Below are positions 13,876 to 20,607 of a stretch of 20,607 bases of DNA, piece after piece (positions within the stretch are counted from its first letter, which is position 1; every line of letters starts with the position of its first letter). A program made the translations under genes and the position numbers. Source of the stretch: a virus. Under the pieces are notes generated by a model. The model saw nothing but the letters and a program-made list of their open reading frames with translations, was not told the DNA's origin and made no database searches. The stretch spans positions 1 to 20,607 of IMG/VR virus record IMGVR_UViG_3300034073_000991. One strand, 5' to 3'.

Positions 13876-14026
13876 GATCGGGATGTCTTTCTTCATACCC
13901 TGCACGAACACCGAAGAAATAGAAGAAAAAGTGCGATGGGATGCAGCTCGCTTCAGATATGAGCTTATCTGTAAACAAGTTATCGAGCGTGGTATGTATG
14001 GATTGCGCTGTTGGCGGATAAAGTGA
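13826..14026 (+). CDS. Hypothetical small protein with TTG start
   Basis: This 66-residue protein overlaps the primase-helicase by 50 nt. A perfect Shine-Dalgarno site points to TTG 13826; ATG 13850 would be eight codons in and has no site. The sequence VPWSTFEIGMSFFIPCTNTEEIEEK, split here as VPWSTFEIGMSFF and IPCTNTEEIEEK, then AARFRYELICKQVIERG and YGLRCWRIK, looks like a compact single-domain protein with a strand-helix pattern. No family is recognised. It is the last gene before the terminator. Confidence 0.7.
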   Translation: MIKVLNVTMTVPWSTFEIGMSFFIPCTNTEEIEEKVRWDAARFRYELICKQVIERGMYGLRCWRIK

Positions 14027-14085
14027 TATAGTCCGCTCGGAATTCTTCACTCTCCTGGCGCTCCTCCCAATTAGTGCTAGGTTGT

Positions 14086-14111
14086 CCCCGGCCCTCTGCC
14101 GGGGTTTTTTT
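14086..14111 (+). terminator. Rho-independent terminator
   Basis: CCCCGGC (14086-14092), loop CCTCT, GCCGGGG (14098-14104), then seven T. This is a textbook terminator for the rightward replication operon. On the - strand the hairpin is not followed by T, so it ends only + transcription. Its T-tract overlaps the stop codon of the convergent gene. Confidence 0.93.
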
Positions 14112-17100
14112 AAAGTCCTGCTACTTCTTTGCGTAACGCTGGAATGTTGTAGGCACGGAGTAACTCATTCTCCGTCCGCTCAATCTCATCCAACTGATCT
14201 TTCTTCTGGGCACCCGTCATGGTTGGGTCGTTAGAGATTAGCTTGCGGAAAGCCCGCATCTTCTCCAACTGTTGATCGATCTGGTTCATGGACCGCCGCA
14301 AGGCAAGCAGATTGATACGGTCATCGTTCAGGTATTCCTGCAACTCTTCCGCACGTCCTTGAGCCTTCAACCCGTTCATGGTGTAGACCACCTGCTCAAC
14401 TTTCTCCCGCAGATCGTAGTACTGCTCTTTGTATCCGCCTGGGATCTTGTCATACATAAACGTCTTAAAGGCAGGCATCTCATACAGCCGCTTGTCGGGC
14501 CTATCAGTGAACAACATGTTCGACAGATCCAGCACCGTGCCACCTGCAATACCTGTAGTGCCTCGCACAAAATACTCAAGCTTCATCGGGGAGATGCCAG
14601 CCAGACCGCCAATCATCTTTGCAATCTCAGAGGTCGAGTCTGTGAACTGCTGTGCAGGTTCTAACTTCTCCAGCCCCCGTCCAACTATCGGTGTGCCTGT
14701 GAAGAACGAGTAGTTCACCAGCAACTCAAGCGCAGGCTTGACAGCTTGAGGTGTCAAGTTAGGTCCACTAAACGCATCAAATGCAGCGGTGCCAATAGCC
14801 TTGCGGAGTGCCGCCGCATCCTGTGGACGCTCGGTGCCTTGACTAGCAACGTAGTTATACAAACGCTCAGGTATAACTTTGAAGAAGAATCCAACTTCAG
14901 GAGCAACTGGTATCTTTACTCCTGTCCCCGGCACGATAAAGTTTTTGTCCTTCTCGTAATCACGCAGCCCTTCGTACTCATCATCACCACCTATCAACAT
15001 CGTGTAGATCGTGGCAAGCGTGGCAAGCTTCACACCCGTACCAAGGAACATCTTAAAGGCTTCGCTACGTTCGGTAGCTGCAACCCCACGTCCGGTCATC
15101 GTGCGGTAGAACACATCCATACCCTGGATGTAAGCGTTCATAAACGGAATGAGTTGGCGCATTAGACCCACCGTCCGGTTTGCACCTTGCCGTTTGAAGT
15201 TGATAACTTCTTGAGCGCGATACCGTGCAAGCAGCACGTCACCATCTGGGAACTGCGGCGACTTAGTTTCTTCTAACGTCTGCTCAAAGACTGCCTTACG
15301 TAACGAGGCATCAGAGGCAATGGAGAACGACTCCATGAACGACAGCCCCTTCTCAAGCACAGACCGCTGCCGAATCCCAAACTCTTTCTCGATCTCATCC
15401 TTGGCACGTCCGGGCATCAGGTCATACGCACCCACAATCCCAAACTTCTCAAGCTGCTGTGTCGTGGCATCTCCACGGTACGCACCCACTGCACCTGTCA
15501 AGACCTTGGCAGCAACTTCAAACGGATTCTTCACGCCTGATGTCACCGTGGCGCGATACGCATCTTGGAATAACTGACTTGCTGCGAACTGAGGAGTAGC
15601 TGTGGTCGTGCGCCGTAAGATGTTAGCGAACGCAGTGAAGCTGCTGAGGATCGGACCCCCCATGCTTTCCACACCCTTGAACGCATAAACATCTGCTATC
15701 GACGAATATTCATAGACTTCAGGCTTACCGTCGCGGTAGATATAGATTGTCTTGTTGGGATCAACTCCAGGCTGTCCTTGGCGTACCTGCCGCGCACCTA
15801 ACCCGTTGGACACAAATGCGTCAGTAAGTTGCACCGCAGCATGGTTACGGATAGCACCGTTAACAAGCCAGAAAGACAAGCCCACCATGTTGTCAAAGAT
15901 GTCGTTGATCTCGTCGGTGCCGCCTCGGATCTCTTTCATCTGCTTGAGGTTGGTCAGCCCACGGAAGTACGCTTGAGGACTTGTAGCGATCTTGTCCTCA
16001 TAATCTTTGATACGGTTCCACGGCACGTAGTCCGCAGCTTCTTTCCACTCGGCAGCTTGCTCTTTACTGAAGCGCCCTGCATCGACACCTGCATCGATTA
16101 AGTTGTTCTTGAACGTGGTGAACTCTTTGAACGCAGCCTCTAACTCGGGGAAGTCCTTGAAGGCTTGCATACCTGCTTTGATCTTTGCATCATCGGGCAG
16201 GCCAGAGATACCCAGTTGTGGGTGCTGTTTGAAGTAGTTCGCACGACGAGCAATGAACGCATCGTTTGCTAATTTAAACGCAAGCTGCTGATCGCCTAGC
16301 TTAGTGCCAAGCTCCTTGATCTTATCGATAACACCTTGGAAGGAAGCGGTGCCCTTCTCTGCAACCCAGCCCACCTTCGGATCAAGCTTTAACTTACCAT
16401 CCTTCATCACGGCAACAGCCATCGTATCGGCATGTTCCGCAGCAGTCATAAACACATCAGGACGAATGTTACCTAACGCGTCACGGATCTTACCGTTGTA
16501 CTGGTTGAGCATGGCGAGCTTCGACTCAGCAGCCGCACCCTTGTACGCCACCTGCACACGGAACTTATCGATCTGATCTTGGCGATACGATGGGTCTTGG
16601 AAGAACGCTCCAACTTTCTGAAGCGTAGACATCTGCGGACCCTTGGGCTTGGCATTTGTTATACCTGCCATAGCAGCTACCGCTGCTTGTGCTTGCTGCC
16701 CCGCAGGAGTGAGCGCGAAAAGCTGCCCAGTACCAACAGACGCAGCCTCTACCCCAGGCTGTGTTAGCTCGCCGTAAATGGTAAGAAGTTCAGTTAGCGC
16801 GTTGTCGTTCTTTAGACCAAGAAGTTTTGCAACGTACTCAGTGAACTTGTCCCAAGCAGTTGTGTTCTGATATTCGATACGCGATAGCTCGTACTGGAAC
16901 TTAGGGTTACTAATACCCTCTGCAATAAATTCTTGGATGCTAGCCACACCGTAAGGCGGACGATAAAAATCTGAATCTTCGTTTGCCGCTTGTTTTTTGT
17001 AATGTCGTTTAACGTGCTCGTATAGCTGGTTAAGCCGCTGCACGGTTGGGCGCTGCGCTGGCTTTGGGTTGGCAACTATGTTGGAAACTTGGGCGTGCAC

Positions 17101-19818
17101 AATCTCATGTGCCAGAACGCGCTCATCATTAGATTTATAGTCACTAACCTTAATCGTGTCAGACTTAACGTCGTACAACCCGCTAACACCTGACTGAGGA
17201 AACGCTACCGCAGTTGACGTGAGTCGTATCTTGTTCTCATCTATATTTTTTGTTGCACGTTCTATCGCGTCCCGTAGGTTTAAGAAGTCCTCTTTAGTAC
17301 GTAACTTTGCACCGCTTTGTAACCCTAAAGGCGCAAACATAGAGTTGTTGTTATCGACAATCGTCCGCAACCCATACTTACTTGTAGCTTCGCCGTCTTC
17401 GTAGGCTTGAATATTTGACCCCAACACTTCGTCTGGGAGGACTGCACCGTTTGGCAACTTCTCTATCTGTGGCGCAACCTGCCGAATGTAGTCAAGCGCA
17501 CCGAGGTGCATCTTTGCGCTGTCAATCGAGAGCTGACGGGACGTGTACTTCTCGTCTTTATAACTTTCAAACGCACCCTCAGAAACTTCAATCTTTGTCT
17601 TTAGATTTCTAGCGAGTTTAGCTACTTGCTGAACGACAGGATTTTTACTCTTTTCAAGCGCATCAAGAACGCCAGAGAAACTGCCCTGCTGCACAGCTTT
17701 TCCTGCCTGCTGATTTTTGCGAGGGCGTAATTGCTCCTCATAAGTAGCACCGATACCTTTACTAAACGCGGCTCGCTGCTGTATTTCTGTTAATGGACGG
17801 GGCTGTTTTCCTTCTGCCACATCACGTGGCTCAGTGCGTAGTGCAGGTTCGCCCACTCCAGTTGCGACAGGTGCTTCAGGTCCGGGGGCAGCAGCGGCAG
17901 CTCCTTGGTCAGGTACAGGAACGCTTGGCTGACTTGCTCCGGCGACAGGTTGCTCAGGTTGTTTGACATCCTCATCTCTCCTTGGAGCTAACGGTAACTC
18001 CATCTGTTCTAAGAAGATAGAATTCTCTAAAAAGCTGTTAACTTTTTGAGTTATCGCAGGGCTTCGATTGGGGTTACTAGCATATGCCTCAAGACGCTCT
18101 TTTACGAACCTACGGTCTTCAGAGTTGGCAAGATCTTTACCCAGTATCTCTTCACGTAACTTCTTGTTAGTTGCGCCGATACCCATCGTACGAAAGTCCT
18201 GCTCTGTTACAGGACGAGTTTCCGGTGCAGCAGGTTGCTCCTGCACTTTCATCTTAGGTTGTTCAATATCCGTACGCTGAAGCGTTAATGGAAACCTAGT
18301 TACCTTTTGCTGTGATAGGTCTAACGCAGGGGTGGGCTTAGCTGCTTCCTCTTGATACTGTTCACGCTCTAAAAACTTAACCCGCATCATGTCCGCTTGG
18401 GTTACGGGTTCTCCTGCTGCGATCTTGTCACGAATACCTTGCACACGCTGTTCTTCCAGCATGCGTTGTTGCTGCTCGTTCAGACGTGGAGCTGCGGCTT
18501 CCTCACCAATCACGGTCCCTGTATCTGGCCGGTACTCAGTTTTAGCAACTTGCCCAACACGATCACCGATACTAGGTAACGGAGCTTCAAAATCTAATTG
18601 TGGTTCTCCAGTGCCAGGACGTGCACCTTCTGCTGCACCTAGCGTACCTTTTACAGCCTCGATCTGAGTTTTTAATTCGTTGAGCGGTTTTGAAAGTGCT
18701 ACGGCTTGGTCGTAGATCTGCTGTTTTTTAACAGGATCAGTCTCACGCTGAAACGCTGCTGCAAGTCTTTCGTTCTCTCGCTGATAAAGATCAAATTCAT
18801 CTCTTAACTTAAACAGACGGTCCTGAGCCTCACGTGTTGATTGTGCGGTGCGCTGAATGTTTTCTTCTGTAAAGAGGTCTTGCTGTGTAGCAGTCTCTGG
18901 TACACCGCGTACGGGGGCAAATGTTGTAGGTGCAGCAGGTTGCGTAACCGCTGCCGTAGTTGCTTGTTCTTCTACCGCAGGGGTAGTGGGTTGTGCAGGT
19001 GTAGCCGCAGTTTTAGCTCTACGTCCAAGTGCAACATCCAAAAGACCTTGCGCCAACGCGCCAACCGCACCACCATACGCAGCCTGTTCGCCTAATCCTT
19101 CGATAAGTTCTTGTTCAGGTTTATAAATACCACGAGCAATTAAGTTCTGTGCTAATCCAGCAGCAGCTTCTTGTGCAGCTTCTTCACCGCCAGCCATAGC
19201 AACCCGCTTAATACGATTAGCCGCAGTCAGCACTTCCCCTTCAGGGATACGCGATAGGATTCTGAACGGGGCAAACAACTCAGATAAACCGACGACCGCA
19301 CCTAGTCCTGTGGCGATGGACTGCTGGCTTGGGGTTGCACCTTCTTGTTGGGCCTTAGTTAAAGCTTCCCCTGATCCCGCACCGACAGCCAACGATCCAG
19401 CACCAACACGACCTGCAACACCAAGGGCACCGAGACCAAAGAACGGTCCAAACGAACCTACCGCTTCACCAAACTTACGACCTACCGATTCTTCGTACCC
19501 TGCTTCAGGTGCAAATGGTTTCTTCGCTGCGGCAGCAACCCCACGAATAGCTTCCTGTGCACCAGCTTCGTACTGGTCAGGTAATAGCGCAGACGCACCA
19601 ACGGCAGCTTGCTCAACAAGCCCAATCGCTCCAGGCACTACACCCTTGACGGCTTCCTTGAGTTGTCCGCCAATCGTTGGACCTTCGACGATACTTTTAA
19701 ATTGCGGGGGAGTAAGCCCTTCAGATCTAAGATACCCATCAATATCAAACTCAGGGGCACCCTGCGAGATCATCTTTCTTACATTACGGATGACCCTGTC
19801 GTAACGGCCTTCAGCCAT
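14110..19818 (-). CDS. Giant polyvalent internal virion-type protein (zincin motif, LPD38-like region)
   Basis: This 1902-residue protein starts at ATG 19818 behind AGGGGGC. In order: an Ala/Gly-rich N-terminus with several hydrophobic segments (about 58-80, 120-150, 175-190); a long Pro/Gln/Glu/Ala-rich linker (about 270-700); a zincin-type peptidase motif LAHEIVHAQ (His904, Glu905, His908) with a possible third ligand in IQEFIAEG (Glu963); and a long helical region, about 1080-1640. The last contains RDYEKDKNFIVPGTGVKIPVAPE, here as RDYEKDKNFIVPG and KIPVAPEVGF, typical of the large polyvalent protein associated domain LPD38, with a hydrophobic stretch just before it (VKLATLATIYTMLIGG). Such proteins are packaged in podovirus-like heads and ejected with the DNA to help entry. 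The peptidase role is inferred from the motif. No lytic transglycosylase motif is visible. Confidence 0.85.
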   Translation of the reverse strand: MAEGRYDRVIRNVRKMISQGAPEFDIDGYLRSEGLTPPQFKSIVEGPTIGGQLKEAVKGVVPGAIGLVEQAAVGASALLPDQYEAGAQEAIRGVAAAAKKPFAPEAGYEESVGRKFGEAVGSFGPFFGLGALGVAGRVGAGSLAVGAGSGEALTKAQQEGATPSQQSIATGLGAVVGLSELFAPFRILSRIPEGEVLTAANRIKRVAMAGGEEAAQEAAAGLAQNLIARGIYKPEQELIEGLGEQAAYGGAVGALAQGLLDVALGRRAKTAATPAQPTTPAVEEQATTAAVTQPAAPTTFAPVRGVPETATQQDLFTEENIQRTAQSTREAQDRLFKLRDEFDLYQRENERLAAAFQRETDPVKKQQIYDQAVALSKPLNELKTQIEAVKGTLGAAEGARPGTGEPQLDFEAPLPSIGDRVGQVAKTEYRPDTGTVIGEEAAAPRLNEQQQRMLEEQRVQGIRDKIAAGEPVTQADMMRVKFLEREQYQEEAAKPTPALDLSQQKVTRFPLTLQRTDIEQPKMKVQEQPAAPETRPVTEQDFRTMGIGATNKKLREEILGKDLANSEDRRFVKERLEAYASNPNRSPAITQKVNSFLENSIFLEQMELPLAPRRDEDVKQPEQPVAGASQPSVPVPDQGAAAAAPGPEAPVATGVGEPALRTEPRDVAEGKQPRPLTEIQQRAAFSKGIGATYEEQLRPRKNQQAGKAVQQGSFSGVLDALEKSKNPVVQQVAKLARNLKTKIEVSEGAFESYKDEKYTSRQLSIDSAKMHLGALDYIRQVAPQIEKLPNGAVLPDEVLGSNIQAYEDGEATSKYGLRTIVDNNNSMFAPLGLQSGAKLRTKEDFLNLRDAIERATKNIDENKIRLTSTAVAFPQSGVSGLYDVKSDTIKVSDYKSNDERVLAHEIVHAQVSNIVANPKPAQRPTVQRLNQLYEHVKRHYKKQAANEDSDFYRPPYGVASIQEFIAEGISNPKFQYELSRIEYQNTTAWDKFTEYVAKLLGLKNDNALTELLTIYGELTQPGVEAASVGTGQLFALTPAGQQAQAAVAAMAGITNAKPKGPQMSTLQKVGAFFQDPSYRQDQIDKFRVQVAYKGAAAESKLAMLNQYNGKIRDALGNIRPDVFMTAAEHADTMAVAVMKDGKLKLDPKVGWVAEKGTASFQGVIDKIKELGTKLGDQQLAFKLANDAFIARRANYFKQHPQLGISGLPDDAKIKAGMQAFKDFPELEAAFKEFTTFKNNLIDAGVDAGRFSKEQAAEWKEAADYVPWNRIKDYEDKIATSPQAYFRGLTNLKQMKEIRGGTDEINDIFDNMVGLSFWLVNGAIRNHAAVQLTDAFVSNGLGARQVRQGQPGVDPNKTIYIYRDGKPEVYEYSSIADVYAFKGVESMGGPILSSFTAFANILRRTTTATPQFAASQLFQDAYRATVTSGVKNPFEVAAKVLTGAVGAYRGDATTQQLEKFGIVGAYDLMPGRAKDEIEKEFGIRQRSVLEKGLSFMESFSIASDASLRKAVFEQTLEETKSPQFPDGDVLLARYRAQEVINFKRQGANRTVGLMRQLIPFMNAYIQGMDVFYRTMTGRGVAATERSEAFKMFLGTGVKLATLATIYTMLIGGDDEYEGLRDYEKDKNFIVPGTGVKIPVAPEVGFFFKVIPERLYNYVASQGTERPQDAAALRKAIGTAAFDAFSGPNLTPQAVKPALELLVNYSFFTGTPIVGRGLEKLEPAQQFTDSTSEIAKMIGGLAGISPMKLEYFVRGTTGIAGGTVLDLSNMLFTDRPDKRLYEMPAFKTFMYDKIPGGYKEQYYDLREKVEQVVYTMNGLKAQGRAEELQEYLNDDRINLLALRRSMNQIDQQLEKMRAFRKLISNDPTMTGAQKKDQLDEIERTENELLRAYNIPALRKEVAGL

Positions 19819-19826
19819 AATGCCCC

Positions 19827-20607
19827 CTATTCTAATCCGTACTTACTTTTGTAATTGGTTGGAGTTCCGCCACTACTCTGCGTCATGTATTTTTTGTAAT
19901 CTTCAAATGTTGGGAATTGTTGCTTTAAAAGCATAATGTTCTTTGTGTATTCTTCCCGTAAATCTGCTTCTGCTCTAGGCGCATATCTCATGCTTTGTGC
20001 TTGCCCGTAAGCTTTAGCAAATGTCGGATCACTACCAATACGTTCAATAAGCTGCATTTCGGGAGAGGGTCTGTTAGCCCCTATATTTGCCGCTGCTAGC
20101 TGCGTTCTACCTTGTTCTTTGGTGCGTTCCATAGCCGCAGCGTCTTGTGCCTTCTGCTTATATAGACCCATTTCACCTTCGTACATAATCCCGGCAAGTC
20201 TATCAACACGCAGGTTGTATTTATCCAGAGCGTTGTCACGCCGCTCAATAGCTTTATCCAAACGTGTTTGGTCTGCCTTCGTAAACTCTGCGGCTTCTTT
20301 GTTCTGAAGCGTACGAATCTGACGTTCCTGCAACTTGTAATCACGTTCAAGCTTGTCAAGCTCTTTAATATCCTGAGCGTAACCTTTTACGGCACCTTCA
20401 GCACCCTTGCCAATATTGACAAACGCATGTGGTGACGCGCCGCCTAGAATGGCTAATCCTGCTTCAAGAACCCGCATATTGGCAGCTTCTTTCCGTTTCT
20501 GTGGAACCGCTTCAATATCCTTACGGTTCTCAGCAACCATATCTTTGAGGAGATTGAAGTCGTACCCTTCATCGGTAAGCTGTTTGACTCGTTCACTTCT
20601 GATTTGC
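19827..20607 (-). CDS. Coiled-coil virion-type protein, 5' end beyond the window
   Basis: The frame stays open to the right edge, so the gene continues outside; about 259 residues are visible. An internal ATG at 20540 is unlikely to be the start because QLTDEGYDFNLLKD runs straight into it. Features are a short Ala/Gly/Ile-rich segment (VLEAGLAILGGASPHAFVNIG) followed by long charged helices (IKELDKLERDYKLQERQI, LDKAIERRDNALDKYNLR), then an Ala/Gln-rich tail. This pattern fits an internal virion or ejection-associated protein encoded just before the giant protein. The gap to the next gene is 8 nt, so they share an operon transcribed leftward from outside the window. Confidence 0.7.
   Translation of the reverse strand, partial: QIRSERVKQLTDEGYDFNLLKDMVAENRKDIEAVPQKRKEAANMRVLEAGLAILGGASPHAFVNIGKGAEGAVKGYAQDIKELDKLERDYKLQERQIRTLQNKEAAEFTKADQTRLDKAIERRDNALDKYNLRVDRLAGIMYEGEMGLYKQKAQDAAAMERTKEQGRTQLAAANIGANRPSPEMQLIERIGSDPTFAKAYGQAQSMRYAPRAEADLREEYTKNIMLLKQQFPTFEDYKKYMTQSSGGTPTNYKSKYGLE

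Noticed and set aside
13865-14050. - strand 61-codon ORF with GGAGAGTGAAG upstream
   Set aside because: It is antisense to a better-supported + gene, has a GTG start inside the motif itself, and its protein sequence is not convincing.
20585-20594. Isolated exact copy of motif B on the - strand
   Set aside because: A single 10-mer with no A motif at the expected distance, within a coding region; a chance match is plausible.
971-20607. Other long ORFs antisense or out of frame to the assigned genes
   Set aside because: They lack ribosome sites and protein-like composition and are shadows of the real genes; only the 7892-8599 ORF shows domain motifs of its own.

Overview
The window looks like part of a tailed double-stranded DNA phage genome with a podovirus-like gene set: a bacterial-virus family A DNA polymerase without a 5'-3' exonuclease, a primase-helicase, a SNF2-type helicase, a Cas4/RecB-like nuclease, and a 1902-residue polyvalent internal virion-type protein. 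Genes are tightly packed with ATGA overlaps and good Shine-Dalgarno sites. I see no host housekeeping gene, tRNA, rRNA, integrase or lysogeny cassette. The small accessory proteins resemble types common in phages of Betaproteobacteria, but the host cannot be fixed from this window.

Left part (1-3.9 kb, + strand): the end of one small gene, then a protein with an IS110-transposase-like C-terminal helix-hairpin-helix module. An unusual non-coding array follows (986-1626). In it two related 10-nt motifs, GAGAGAACCA and GAACGAGTCA, alternate strictly, separated by 8-nt spacers that are almost all different. After it comes a run of short overlapping genes: DUF3310, several unknowns, a VRR-NUC nuclease and three HTH-type proteins.

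Replication core (3.9-14.0 kb, + strand): DNA polymerase, a small unknown, a Cas4-like Fe-S nuclease, two small genes, and a SNF2 helicase whose DExx box is split by an intein. The central part of the intein, on into its C-terminal splicing block, is overprinted in the +1 frame by a 235-codon ORF that reads as a Vsr-like (EDxHD) homing endonuclease. After a sigma70-like promoter come a coiled-coil protein and a probable ssDNA-binding protein. A structured leader then precedes an AEP-type primase fused to a P-loop helicase, and a small gene ends the block. A rho-independent terminator (14086-14111) closes it.

Right part (14.1-20.6 kb, - strand): two genes transcribed leftward, a partial coiled-coil virion-type protein and the giant protein with an HEIVH zincin motif and an LPD38-like region. 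They belong to a structural operon entering from the right edge. The replication and virion modules therefore converge at the terminator.

The two most unusual items are the alternating A/B spacer array and the homing endonuclease overprinted on an intein.
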